In this document: piece by piece, positions 1 to 11,604 of the stretch
Numbering within the stretch: position 1 is the stretch's first letter
Layout: each line of letters opens with the position of its first letter
NCBI RefSeq assembly: GCF_943734655.1
Contig: NC_071355.1
Span: forward strand, 11,078,768 to 11,142,767
Length of the DNA stretch: 64,000 bases
Direction of reading: 5' to 3'
Source of the DNA: Sabethes cyaneus
Taxonomy: Eukaryota; Arthropoda; Insecta; Diptera; Culicidae
The notes under the pieces: model-generated
The model's database searches: none
What the model saw: only the letters and a program-made list of their open reading frames with translations
What the model was told of the DNA's origin: nothing
Made by a program: the position numbers and the translations under genes

Positions 1-480
1 TGGTGAATTACGACCCCTTCCCCTTTTAAGAGGGGAGCTCCCATACAAATGAAATTCAAATTTCCTTATAACTTGAGAACTAATCAAGCAAATGGAACCA
101 AATTTGGCATGTGGGAGATTTTGGAGTCTTGAATTTATTTTACGATAGTTAGAGACCTCTCACCTCTGTGGTAGGGGGATATGGACTCTCATACAAATAA
201 AACAGCAATTTTTGCGAAACTCAAAAACTAATCGAACTCGAGAAATTCGAGACTCTTCCATAAAACATTAGCCAATACAAGACCACAAAAACTATCTATA
301 GTAACACTAGATCATTCAGGACGAGACGATCGCGAGTGTTGCCGGTGACCCGCCGTCGGAAGCGCCGCCCACTGCGGGGCTTGCAAAACTCGAGATTGTG
401 ACAAAGATCATCCGAGATTCATGATTTATGTACAACACAGGTTAATTTGTGGCAATACGAAGTTTGTCGGGTCAGCTAGT
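1..480 (-). mobile_element. Interspersed repeat ('ACTAGCTGACC' family), cut by the window edge
   Basis: This stretch is the reverse complement of 47283-47762, with only scattered differences. It reads from the 'GTCGGGTCAGCTAGT' end at about 480 back to the window edge, so its tandem-repeat interior and other end lie outside. No long ORF is present. I do not know its class. The second, complete copy shows that this is the end without the 'CAGACAGACAGA' tail. Confidence 0.85.
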
Positions 481-606
481 ACTGATATAAAATATTGATA
501 TGGATTTATAATGTTCCAATACTAGTGAAAACTGTAAAGTTGGCATCACTGTTAGGAAAAACTATATTATATTCTTGAATGAAAGAAAAATCGAAACTAC
601 AAAACA

Positions 607-718
607 GGGGTGACATTGCGGTTCTCGTTTCGAGTGATTTTGGTTCGTTTCGACCACGTTAAACAAATGGGCGAAACGAACCAAAATCACTCGAAACGAG
701 AATCGCAGTGTCACCCCC
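607..718. mobile_element. Palindromic MITE
   Basis: Two arms of about 46 bp (607-652 and 671-718) are inverted copies around an 18-bp centre. The arms contain GGGGTGACATTGCGG and its complement, and GAGTGATTTTGGTTCG and its complement, with only a few mismatches. There is no coding capacity. Size and structure fit a foldback MITE. No clear target-site duplication was found. Confidence 0.75.
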
Positions 719-1269
719 GTTCGAAAACAGACATTTATGAAGCCTTCAAGTAGAAGGTGAAAAGCGTATCTCTTGAATTAAAACTAATAGTGAAATTTTA
801 TTGTGAAAATAGGTTTGACTTTTCTTTCACTTAACTTTCGTATTCTGCTAATACGCTCAAAAACAAACTTTTGTTATATTATATACTATTTATGTGCTTC
901 CACAACAGCGCAATTTTATTTTAGTTTAAACCACTACTATTTGTAAAATTAAGGTGCTAGAGTTAAAATTGGAATTAAAGTTGGTTTTAAAATGCGACAT
1001 TAGGCCGTATGAATTAAAGGACTAGAACAAACTGTCCCATATAAGAATTATACGGGAAAAGCGAAGCAAACTGTTTTATTCAGACGGAATAAAATTGCAG
1101 ATAATTAAATGTTTCATTAAGTTAATGCTACTGGACACCTAATTTGATGAATATTTCTTGTAGTATTTTTTCTCAGCTTTCCAATGATGATCTAAAAATA
1201 AAAATCGGTTGGGGAAATTATGACGACCAAATCCATGATGGTAGGTAATTGTTTTGAGTAGGTAGATAT
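719..1269. other. AT-rich stretch upstream of F-box exon
   Basis: No convincing gene or repeat is seen here. It is AT-rich with short G/A-T runs such as 'AAAATTGGAATTAAAG'. It may be intron of the F-box gene whose last exon follows. Confidence 0.4.
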
Positions 1270-1551
1270 ATGCCGACCGATTTCAGTACACTTTCCTGGC
1301 TGGCTAAACTTGAACGGATCTCAGTCCGCAATGCCCGTGAGATCCGACGTTCCGACGTGCGACCGTTGTTGGCTATAATTGGACACTACTGTCGGCAGCT
1401 GAAGCAGCTAGTGCTGGATCACCATGTGGAATGCCAGCGTCAACTGGCAGCTTTCACTGGACGGGGTGTTCAGGTGGAGTTGCGCAGCGTAAATCGTAAG
1501 TTGGGTGAACCACGCGGTAGTGATCTTTGGAAAATGAAACATAAGGCGTAA
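1270..1551 (+). CDS. F-box/LRR-type protein, C-terminal exon (partial gene)
   Basis: The 93-residue frame ends in TAA and looks like the last exon of an F-box/leucine-rich-repeat protein. It has a leucine-rich segment (about residues 31-75) with the pattern CxxLKxL (CRQLKQLVL), then 'FTGRGVQVELRSV'. This lines up with the C-terminus of the F-box protein at 58454-59704, which has CPRLKRL followed by 'FAGRDVQLQLHRV' at the same spacing; an upstream 'ST...W...LE' also matches. The codon before the first Met is preceded by an in-frame TGA, so the true exon probably begins at a splice acceptor (GATTTCAG ends just after 1280), and the Met at 1270 need not be the start. The F-box and earlier LRRs must lie to the left, partly outside the window. 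Such proteins are SCF ubiquitin-ligase substrate adaptors; the substrate is unknown. Confidence 0.6.
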   Translation: MPTDFSTLSWLAKLERISVRNAREIRRSDVRPLLAIIGHYCRQLKQLVLDHHVECQRQLAAFTGRGVQVELRSVNRKLGEPRGSDLWKMKHKA

Positions 1552-1681
1552 TTATTTAATTGTGTACTTATAATTCAAAATACGAAATAATTGAAATAAT
1601 TAAAAAATTACATTATAATTAGAGCCTACTTTCTGGACTGTGCGTAATGCTTATTTGAATTTTGTAATACATCTCATTCGA

Positions 1682-1687
1682 AATAAA
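1682..1687 (+). terminator. Polyadenylation signal AATAAA
   Basis: A canonical AATAAA lies about 130 nt after the stop codon of the F-box terminal exon. It is a plausible poly(A) signal, though AATAAA is frequent in AT-rich DNA. Confidence 0.4.
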
Positions 1688-2189
1688 GAGTCATAAATAA
1701 CGAAAAAATAGACTTTTTCTTAGGTAGTGTTCGTATACTTTTTTTTAACATAAAGCTGTTTCACCGACTCCCTTCGTCATTCACTTTCGCATTGTGACCA
1801 TATTTTGCCACGGTCACAATAAAATCCTTTGGTCACTGGGCCAGCTTGATTATTACCCTTATTTATATTGTTATTTTTTTGTAAATATTGTAAGTAAATG
1901 ACTGAATGTAAAATAAATGTCAGTTCTCTGTGCTTGCATGTTTGAGAGACGTTTATTTTATGTTTAATAGCCCAAGTTGGTGTCCTCGAATATTATTCAT
2001 TAAAAATTGTTTTCCCTGTTATTTATTTAAATTATTTTCCTTTTTTTTGTTATTTATTTGTTGCATGCTATATTTTTTGGTTAGTTTAGTTTTGCTTGAT
2101 ATTATTTAGGATTCAATTTTATGGTTAGGGATAGATTAAATAAATATTTTGCATGCAACGTTACTTTAAAATTATCATACAGTTAAAGT

Positions 2190-3145
2190 TTGATCGGGAC
2201 ACCAACAAAAAACGATAAAAATTGTCATAGATTTAGTACCATCAGCAGCCGTAGGAAAAACAACGGGGCAGCGGGATGAAATGCAAGGGGGGTTCAGGGC
2301 GGAAAGCGGACCGAGGATGGTTAAAAGCACCCGCAACTGCCGGCGCGAGAAATCTTGTAATTAGACCGTGAACCCGGAGGTATACAGTGCGCGAGGTCAA
2401 GGGACCCACCGAATCAGGCCAAATACAGTGTCGTGCGAACGCTAAGCCCACCGATAGCCTACCCGAACAGTACGAGCCGTAGCTAGTGAGCCAGTGTTGA
2501 ATTTGCAAAGGGGACTAGCTTAAGGTCAAAGGACCGATCGAAGAGTGTCGTGAAAATTCGTCCCACGCCAGTTTGGACGCTAATCCGCAGTTTTATTTGT
2601 GCGCAGTGCCTCTGGGTTGCGATTCGGCCGTTCGTTATTAGGCCTAGATACGCTACAGTGCCCCGTCGGTGAATTACTGACCGTCAGATGCAAACAATTC
2701 TTGGCCAGCTTGGCTAAAACTTATTCACGGCCGTGACTATTGGTTTTGTGCACCCTGTCATCATAGCGGGACGCCGCTGCGTCCGTTTGTACCTCCTGTA
2801 GTGGATTCAACCCCTGGATCACCCCTCGCATCACCCGTCACCAAAGTCGACCAACGAGCAGCAGCAGCAACCATCCCGGCACGCGGGGTGCCAGAAGGAA
2901 GTTTTCCGGCGAAAATTGCGCAAGTAAAAGTGACCTACTAACCCTTGTTTTAAAAAAAATAAATGTATGGTCTGGTAATTTTCGAGCTGTAAATTTATTT
3001 AAATTTGCACTTCCTTTTGCTTGTCTTTGAAGTTTGCTCGTTATAGTTTTATTCCGCTCAGTGACCATTGGTGTTGGCGTGGGTTGTAAGTCCGCCATTT
3101 TGTAGTTTTTTCCAGGAGACCAATCAAGACGACCCAAGCCGGTAA
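2190..3145. other. GC-richer, non-repetitive segment with splice-like signals
   Basis: Composition changes sharply from AT-rich to balanced or GC-rich at about 2190 and back at about 2930. No long ORF is supported on either strand. A short interval at 3115-3141 is bounded by a TTTTTTCCAG acceptor-like site and a GTAAGA donor-like site. It could be a 5' untranslated or non-coding exon region, or the leader of an unrecognised retroelement. Confidence 0.3.
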
Positions 3146-3374
3146 GAAACAAAGGCTATTGTATTAAAGAATTTATTCATTGTGTACAAAAAGAATTGTA
3201 ACAGCATCTTTATCGCCCAATATTTTTTAGATACAGCTCTTTTGGGGTGAACTGGACTCCATTGTTTTTGTACTTTTACAGCATGTCCTCGCTGTAACGC
3301 CGATTGATTAGATTGGCACTGAGTTCAAAATGCCACTGCGACGTTTGTAGCTGACCCCGATTTCTCTACACAGT

Positions 3375-3635
3375 TTAGGAATTGCTCATACCCATAGAAG
3401 GAGTTGAGCTAGGTGGTTGTAAGACTGTGCTCCAATTAGGTTGGTTAATAAAACCAGTAAGCTTCTTGGGGTTGAGCTGTACCTGGAAGACGCAAGAGCT
3501 CCACAGGAGCAGAGCAAGTGCGCTGAACTTTCTAAATTCTAAAAGTTCTAAATTGCAGACCTTGCCAATTCTCTTTAAATGGTTAAGAGAGGGACAATGT
3601 CCGGTGACGAGTTCCGTGATTGTGCCGATTTTCAA
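3375..3635 (-). pseudogene. LOA-type LINE fragment (C-terminal tail of pol)
   Basis: Read on the minus strand, the frame contains TGHCPSLNHLKRIGKV, the short motif that follows the RNase H domain in LOA/I-like LINE polyproteins. The intact-looking copy at 53990-54030 has the matching GHCPSRYHLK. Downstream, 'VQLNPKKLTGFI' resembles the extreme C-terminus of such proteins. Only this tail remains; RT and endonuclease are absent, so it is a relic. Confidence 0.5.
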
Positions 3636-3719
3636 CTACGGCAAGGTCTGGGTAGATAGACTGCTTAGCTTGTCTACAGCTCTGTGCTTGATACCATCTG
3701 GATGCTATTTCTAGTCAGG

Positions 3720-4260
3720 TACAGGTACAGAAAACTGACACATGAAAAAGAACTCCTTAAAAACAGATTTACCAATTATAAGTACCGTACCGTTACCATT
3801 TTGTCACGTATTTGAACGTAATTCAATCTTCACCGAACAATGGTTTACAAGAACAGGTAAAAATTATTGCATTGAATTAATATATGTATTAATTAAAAAT
3901 AATTAATATAATTTTGTTTTCCGGTATCTTTCCTTTTTCAAATTTAAATGCAGTATACGTTTTTGGCTGGGATTTGGTTTTTTCAAATGCAAAATTTTTC
4001 GATTTTTTACATTCGAGCGTATAAGAAAACCCTCAACTTTTAAGTTCTTTTAGCCACAACATAACTTTTTTCTCTGTTTAATAGAAGCTGAAGCATTGTT
4101 TTGCGTTATTATGTTCATTTCTTAAGAATTTCTCATAATAAACTTTCGAACAACTTCAATGTCATAACCGTATGCTCGCACCTTACGCTAAACTCCACTC
4201 AAAAAGTTTTGTACAACCTGGCTGCAGCTTCATCTGTTCGGAAATCCACTTTTTCTTCAG
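3720..4260. other. AT-rich intergenic sequence
   Basis: No gene, palindrome or recognisable repeat end is seen. Confidence 0.4.
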
Positions 4261-4264
4261 GTCT

Positions 4265-4575
4265 TCCTCTTTACGGGTAAATTAGTTTAAGGTTAAATTA
4301 GTCGTCATCGATTCTGCTGATTTCAAAAGCATTATTTTTGTTTGTAACAAAAATTCTGTTCGTGAAAATATATTCGCTGTGTTCAGATTGGCAAGCACAA
4401 CGCAGTGAATTCATTTCTATAAACAGATTCGCGCCTTTAAGCTTAAAAACTGCTTCCGCAATTGGTCCCTCCGACGAAAAGTTAATGACTGCTAATTTCC
4501 CGTTAACGGAAAATAAATCCTTGTGTGGTAGTCAATATATCGGCAAAACTTTATTCCAATCAAACATAATCGAGA
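4265..4575 (+). repeat. Dispersed repeat family C, copy 1 (part)
   Basis: This is a direct repeat of 21305-21560. The shared blocks include 'AATTAGTCGTCATCGATTCT', 'GACGAAAAGTTAATGACTGC' and 'TTTCCCGTTAA'. The ORFs here are not conserved as protein between the copies, so I treat it as non-coding repeat. Confidence 0.65.
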
Positions 4576-5029
4576 CAAGCCGATTTGCTATTTGAGCTGG
4601 AAATGCCCATATTAAATAAGTTGGTGTAACAAAGCTTCCTCTCACCACTAGGTGAATTAAATCGGGTTTTTATCATATAATAAGGTTATAACTTCGTTTC
4701 AATCTAAGAAAGATGCAAAACTCAACTAAAATTAAAATCAAATTTTTGATTTAAATAAAATGACGGTTGATTTGTGATTTATTTGAAGGTTTGCTAATAT
4801 AAAGTGCTTGTTCTCAAGTAACAATTTTAAAGCTACTAGGTTTTACTTTTATAATTTATAAAGGTTTTATTGCTGTATTAATCTTTACCACTGGTTTTAT
4901 TATGTTTTTTTTTTTATAATCACAATAAAACTGTTATTAAAGCAAATTTATTGTGGTTGCTTATATTACCACGGTTAATCTAGTTGGCTGTACCACGTTT
5001 CTCATAAACTTACTATAAGTGTGACGTGG

Positions 5030-5740
5030 CCAGGGCTTCGACCGATCCTTTTTTTCTACCGCAGTCACACCAACGCGCATTTAAGTTCACACCGTCCGTT
5101 TAGAGGTGGAATACGAACGCTATGCATAACACAACTGGCAGTTTGCTCAGTCAAACGCCGAATGCACGCAACAGTATGAATGCGTTCTAATGCTTTTTGA
5201 CATTTTCGTTTCGATCAAGTTGCCTTTACCGTTTGGAGCAGCGAATGACTGCAAAACAGTCAAATGACTGGCAATCACCACGCTAACGAAAAGCAACCGC
5301 ACAATCGTATGATTCAATACTACAAAAAAACAACCACTACATGTGCATGGAAGAAGTCGGTCGGACTCCGTCCAATACAAACGAATATTTTGCTTGCGTC
5401 GGACCGACGTCCGGGTGACAAACTATTACTGTGAGCAGCCGATTTGGAGACAAAAAGAGAAACGAAAAAATACGTCACCGTATGCTTCCAGTCAGTTTGC
5501 AGTTTATATTCTCAAAGCGCAAAGCAAAACGGGAGATTGACTGTTTGCTTTTGCTGAGATGCCGCATGAATTGTAAGACGGCAGCAGCGCAAGCGGCATA
5601 TTGACTGGATAAGAAAAACAGTCAAATGATCGTTCAAAAAGCGGAGTTTGAATGCGGAAAGTTCGCATTCACGGCAGTCACATTCAACTTGCGATCCCTT
5701 TTCAAGCCCTGGACGTGGCAATACAAAATGACACACCAAT
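5030..5740. repeat. Dispersed repeat family C, inverted blocks
   Basis: Blocks here recur inverted at 21225-21740, for example 'GCAGCGAATGACTGCAAAAC' with its complement near 21245, and the block around 'ACGAACGCTATGCATAAC'. The order and orientation of blocks differ from the other locus, so one of the two has been rearranged. Several 'CAGTCAAATGA' motifs recur inside. No gene is supported. Confidence 0.55.
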
Positions 5741-6240
5741 CAAAATTGAACTTTTTACGGTTGCTTGTCGAACCACAATAAAACTGTTAGTTTTATTGAA
5801 CGATTAAAACGGTAACATCCAGACCAATCAGATGTATTACTGCCAGTATGAAGAATATTAGAGTTCTCCAGCGAATTCATTTTTTTATGCGAGCTCATAT
5901 TGCCATATTGCAGTGTTTTGTTTTAGCTCGCAAATAAAAATTTAACCACGCAAAGTGTTTATCAGAAAGAAAGTTATTATCAATCCGTTTTCTTGTCACT
6001 GGAAGCAACTAAAATGATTTTTCTAGCAATTGAGATTGATAAACTGATTATATTTATTTTGTTAAAACAACCAGTTTTCGAAAATTGCACAATTTTAATG
6101 ATCTTATCCACCTATAATATCAATATTTACGATAAAATTTAATGCGCACATGCTACAAACCAACGGAGACTGCTGAAAATTTATTAATTATTCTATGGGA
6201 CATTTTATTACGGTCGCTATAAACAAAATTGATCAGACTG

Positions 6241-6374
6241 AAGTTTTTGGAGCGTCTTAGTAGAATACGAAACCTAAAAATAAAAAATAAGAAAACTTAT
6301 CCAATTTAATTCACATACACACGTACACATAGTAGAATTAAATTGGATAAGTTTTCTTATTTTTTATTTTTAGG
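6241..6374. repeat. Dispersed repeat D, with a perfect 40-bp inverted repeat
   Basis: The start matches the D family ('GGAGCGTCTTAGTAGAATAC'). Positions 6273-6312 and 6335-6374 are exact reverse complements of each other (40 of 40) around a 22-bp loop. Other D copies lack this duplication. Confidence 0.85.
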
Positions 6375-6819
6375 TAAAATTGATCAGGTTGATCTGACAG
6401 TAAAACTTTAACTTTTCTGCTCACGGATGTATTTTCAAGTTAAAGCTGGCGGACTGATTCCGCTTTTTACCAGAGCAGGCTGTATGCTTTATAGCTCTGT
6501 AGCAAAAAGATTCATTAAGGTGAAATTAGTGACCATTAGGATATCATCATTTTATATTTGTATTGTTTTGCGAATTGAATAGAAACTGTAAGCGACGAAT
6601 AACCATACGCATTGTGTGTGTACATACAGTTTGACGAGCAATGTTTTTAAAAAACAGAAGTATTGTAGGTATAACATGTGATGAACATTTCAGCTAAAGT
6701 CACGCGAGAGTTTAACACAAAATTTGCTGGTATTCCTTACCCAACTTAATGTTGCCATATCTTCCATTAGATTTCTTCGTTGCATGACGAAAGAGCAACA
6801 ATCTTAGTATTTTGTATGG

Positions 6820-7795
6820 CACCACTCGATTGCTCGGAATCGTGAGCTTTTTTAATAACTCTTTTCATAGCGTTTTTGTTCAATATGGCGTTTTCGGAAG
6901 AATTTCTGTATATCAATTTAATTCGCATTTCCAAGAAGTGGTACTCAGTCGTTTAGAGACATATATCATAATGTTTACTATATCCCATCGCCCTGTTAAC
7001 AGCAAGGTACGATGCTAATTTAACAAGCCAGTCGTCGTATGTACTAATCTCGGCTGTGCGGTACTGCTAGAGTTTAAAAGGATCCTTACACTTGCTCTGT
7101 AATTGTCCTGTACTCTAATAACCGGCTGCGAAGTCTTTCGTTAAAGAAGGGTATTGTCTTAAAGACGGTTATACCCAAAGATTTGCTCTACTATTAAATG
7201 ATGAAGATACTAAAAGAGACAAATGACTTCGTATGTTTTAAGATCAGTTTTGAATGTAATTTCACTTTAATTATATCTCGGTTGCCAGTTTTTCCAACTT
7301 TTTATTGTATAGCAGTAAGAAATATGGCTAATTTTTACCTAAATCGTTCATTAACTCGCTCTGTATAGAAGATACGTGTTCCCTTTGTTCTGCAAAAGTG
7401 CGTGATTTTAATAGATGCAAAAGTTTGCAGAACATTATTTTTCCCTAGACCACATAATTTAGAAGCTACAGTGAAAACTCCGATTTTTGTCTTAAAAGAC
7501 GCCTAATATCTCAAAAACTGTGATACTTAGAGGAATAATGTTTTTAGCAAAAAGCTTCATAATAAGATTATTTAAAATTTTCTAGAACGTACTATAGCTC
7601 TATATCATCAAATTAGAAAGTTAAATTTTGCAGCGCCACCTGTGTTTGAGTTCCGAACTTATATTAACCACCAGTTGTTGCGTCTATTTATATACAGAAA
7701 TTCTTCCGAAAACGCCATATTGAAAAAAAAAACACCATGAAAAGAGTTATTAAAAAAGTTCACGATTCCGAGCAATCAAACAACTGTGCACTGGC
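6820..7795. mobile_element. Foldback element
   Basis: About 100 bp at 6826-6925 reappears inverted at 7690-7790 (shared 'GATTGCTCGGAATCGTGA' and 'GGCGTTTTCGGAAGAATTTC'). The interior of about 750 bp has no coding frame beyond noise. It fits a non-autonomous foldback or long-TIR DNA element; the exact ends are uncertain. Confidence 0.7.
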
Positions 7796-7953
7796 TTACT
7801 ACGAGCGGAGCGAGAGGTAAAAGAAATACCACAATAGATCAAAATATATAATGGTCGCAGTGGTCAAATCTTCCGACAAAAAAAAAGAGGTAAAAGAAAG
7901 GTGTTTCTAAGTCCTGAATTTCAAGTGAAGTGAATGGCTGATTTTGTTTAAAA

Positions 7954-9979
7954 TACAGTAGTCCCCCCAATAACGCGGTTTCGAATAAGAACGTTTCCAA
8001 TAAGGACGGTCTAGAGTGATTCCATTAACGCGGTCGAACTTCCTTATATGAGTCTAACGTAGCATATGGTAATTGACTTAATTGGTTCCAACATGGAATA
8101 ACTCGTGATCCTGACCGTATAGAAGGTTGGTGTCTTCGACAAAGTTGTTCAGTAGGGGAAGGGCGGTAAAGACGGACACTGCGGGAAATAGGACACTTAT
8201 ATACATATTACATATGTATGTAAAAGTAACCAGAAGTCATATAACAGTTGGAATAGGCCAACTTTTGGAAACGATTAATTCGTCACCAAGTAAAATATTG
8301 AAGGGAACCATTTTATTTTATCCGCTCAAGGGGTGGGGGGGGGGATCAGGAAGGGGGTATCTCAAACCAATTCTTTCCTAAATACGTGATGAAATATGTT
8401 AATCTTTCTTAATTGGAAGACGCGTGACACCTTTAAATTTTGAAAGAAATTTTCTACCACGCGTTGTAACTTTATTAGAGAAAGACTTAAAGGTTCAGTT
8501 TGTATGACAATTGCGAACAATAAAGTAATATTTGATTAGATATTGAGTCTTTACCTTAAGGTGTCCGTCTTTACCGCCCTTCCCCTACACCAACGGGTTT
8601 TCATTGGATTATATTATTGCGAAATTGTCTCACTACGTGGCCTAGCGTATATGTAATACTCTTATATAGGCTATATCTTGCGCTGCTGACTATCTAGAAA
8701 GTTTCGGTCTTCGGGAAGGTTGCCCAAATGACTGCTACCTTCAAGTTGGTACGAAAAATAGCGCAGAACTCATTCGTGGCGCGTATATGTAGTATTCCTC
8801 TACAGAGTATCTTACGATGCTGACGTTCAATTTTATTCGCTAGCAACATTTACTGCCTGCAAAAAAATCTATCGTGCTAATCTACCAACTACTAATGCTA
8901 CTTCCTAAATAGCCAGAGAAATCCTACGAACTCACTTATTCAATTAGTCTCAGTCACGTTAACACATTTCCAGCTACTTTCTAAACATTCTTAATGATTC
9001 ATGAACAATTATATTTTTTGCATTTTTATCACAATTTTTTTTTAATCGAAACTTGTAACAACTTAATAGGCATTTATGTCACACAGCATTAATAATGTGA
9101 AATCAACGGCATATGTAATGTTACTTTTAGTAATTCAGCTTTCTCGTGTTGCAGTATATTTTTCATATCTGTTGCAAGTTAAATGTGAGCAGTGAAAAAA
9201 TTCTATGGAATTTCATCGGCTGCCAACGTTGCATTTTGCTGAGAATTTTTATAAGCGACCAGCATTATGTTATAAAACGAGCTTCCAGCTAGTTAAATAA
9301 CCACTGTCACTTAAACAACCTTTCCGTAGAAAGCAACTTCTTGTATATTACCAAAATCATGCGTTATGGGAAACACACAAAAAAATCACAAATACACTAG
9401 CGCCGTCCGTTGAGTCAATTCTGCATTCATTTGGCAGTCATTTAAGTAACTTCCCCGAAGACCGCAACTTTCTAGATAGTCAGCAGCGCAAAATACACCT
9501 AGTCTAAGCATATTACACATACCCTAGCACCACGTAGTGAGTCAATTCTGCGCTAATTTTCATGCCCTCTTGAAGGTGGCAGTCATTTGAGCAACCTTTC
9601 CGAAGACCGAAACTTTCTAAGTAGTCAGCAGCGCAAGATACAGCCTGTCTAAGCATATCACATGTACACTAGCGCCACGTAGTGAGTCAGTTCTGCGCTA
9701 TTTTCTATGCCATCTTGAAGGTGGTAGTCGTTTGAGCAACCTTCCTGAAGACCGAAACATTCTAAGTAATCAGCAGCGCAAGATACAGCATGTAATCTAA
9801 ATATTACATATACGCTAGCTGAACAACTTTGTCGAAGACACCAACGTTCTATACTGTCAATATAACGAGTTCTTCCATGTTGGAACCAATTAGGTTAATT
9901 CCCATATGCTACGTAGACTCCATTAATACGGTTTCCATTGACGCGGTCCCTATTGCGTTCTTATTGGGGATATACAGTA
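7954..9979. mobile_element. Long-TIR foldback element, pogo/Tc1-like ends
   Basis: The arms at about 7954-8152 and 9815-9979 are inverted copies; the shared inner part includes 'GTGTCTTCGACAAAGTTGTT'. The left end reads TACAGTAGTCCCCCC and the right end, inverted, TACTGTATATCCCC. CAG termini at a TA suggest Tc1/mariner (pogo-like) origin, which is inference. The interior holds roughly 145-bp tandem units ('CGCCACGTAGTGAGTCA...CAGCAGCGCAAGATACAG') at 9400-9820, and inverted units at 8625-8800. A separate MITE (8153-8587) interrupts the left arm. No transposase is present. Confidence 0.8.
8153..8587. mobile_element. 435-bp MITE with perfect 27-bp TIRs, TA target
   Basis: Positions 8153-8179 and 8561-8587 are exact inverted copies beginning TAGGGGAAGGGCGGTAAAG. 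TA at both ends fits TA target duplication. The element sits inside the left arm of the larger foldback, whose sequence resumes right after it, so it is the younger insertion. There is no coding capacity. Confidence 0.9.
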
Positions 9980-10578
9980 ATTGTAATTCGCGATGAGGTT
10001 AGTGTTGTGTGTGTGTTTTATGTTTTATGTTCTATGCTGAGATGATTTTGAAGTGCATGTGCCCATAAGCAGTTTTCTCGTCAGAAAAACATTTTTGTCG
10101 ATGGAACTGAGTTGCATATTGAAGATTATCGATAATGTAAGACCAACAATAATTTATCCTAGCAAATTTCTAACATTTGAAAAATTGCAACTAAAGAGCT
10201 ATTAAATCCTATTTACTAACACACTCAAAGTAATCATGGTAGCCATGAATACATGATGAGAGCTAATTTCTTGTTAAATTATAGCGGTAGCTGTCAAGCA
10301 TTGACAAGCATAATCGGTTTTATCGCAGCTTTCTCAGAGTGTAATAAGGCTACCTAACCATAAAAAGGTCATAAACTACCCCCGAAGTGTGGTCCCCTTG
10401 GTTGGAAGGCAGTTCTAAAGCGGTCATTCAGAAGTTCTGGTGAAGCTCATAGTTTTAATGGCGGTTTAATGAAATTGGTCGTGAAAACCACTAGAGGAAC
10501 GTATTAAAATCTAGAATTGTTACTTGGGATAATTTTACTGAAGTGAAAGTCAATTTAGACGTGTATTGTTTTTGGATA
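9980..10578. other. Intergenic sequence
   Basis: AT-rich sequence with no supported gene. Confidence 0.4.
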
Positions 10579-11501
10579 TAGGGGAGTGTCGTCGTGGTTG
10601 GGCCACGTTTTGGAGTTCGCCCATAACTTTCGTTTCAAAAGAAATTTTGGAAATCTAAATACATCGTTGCAAAGGTCTTAGAATAAGGTATATTTCCGGA
10701 AAGTTTTGAACTGATTGCTTGAAAAATAAAAAAGTTATAGGCATTTACGTGAAGACAAAAAATGTTGTCATAGTCGGGCCATGTTGTACAGGTTGGGCCA
10801 CCGCAGAAAATCTGCGACATACGTATTGAAATTCTACATAGAGGCATGAAAAGAATGAATTTCGTGAACAACGGCTCATATAGGTACAAATACCCTATTT
10901 TTAATTGCATTTTTGTGAAATTTTGGCGATCTTGTAAAATCAATATTGCTACAATCGCCTTTTCCGAAGTGTACAACTACAAAAAAAAAACTACAAAAAT
11001 CTAGGTATTTATCGTATTAATTTTGCTTTATTTCATCACATTTTACGTGACTGACATTCTCTATCGATTATTACGCTTCTGCGCTTAAAACTATGGTGGC
11101 CCAACCATGACTACTCAAGTGGCCCGACCTTTACAAATAGCGCTTTTCTAGTATTTCACCTTAGCCTTCCCAAACACTTGGAGAGGATTTTTCTATAGTC
11201 TTCGTGTGCAGCACAACACACTTCATACTTTTTTCAAAAATTATCTTGATAATTACCTTTCATGAATCATTTCTTGAAGAAAAGTTCATTGCGCCTGGAA
11301 AACTTTTTTTTGTAAGATTTAGTCATTGAATTCAGTACGGGTGTTTTGAATACAGGATTAAAACTCAAAATATTGTGAAAAGTTAGCTATCACAGTAAGA
11401 AGTTGTACAATGGTTGTATCATAGATATCACGAGTTACTAAAACTTTAAAATCGTGATGGCCCGACCATAACAGTGGCCCGACGATAACGACAATACCCT
11501 A
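10579..11501. mobile_element. Non-autonomous TIR element (TAGGGGAGTGTCGTCG family)
   Basis: The left end reads TAGGGGAGTGTCGTCGTGG. The right end, inverted, reads TAGGGTATTGTCGTTATCG. The imperfect TIR continues into GGGCCAC. The interior repeats short GGCCC(A/G)ACC-type motifs in both orientations near both ends (about 10785, 10795, 11097, 11120, 11460, 11475), as expected for subterminal transposase sites. No transposase is found. The 184-bp element at 24862-25045 is a much shorter relative. Confidence 0.8.
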
Positions 11502-11604
11502 CTAGAGCTCCTTTTTACACAAATAAACCCCGCTTCATTCCGCAAAGATGTGTGATAATATTTTATCGCATAGGTATTGTTTTCGACTATATTTAATGCA
11601 AATT

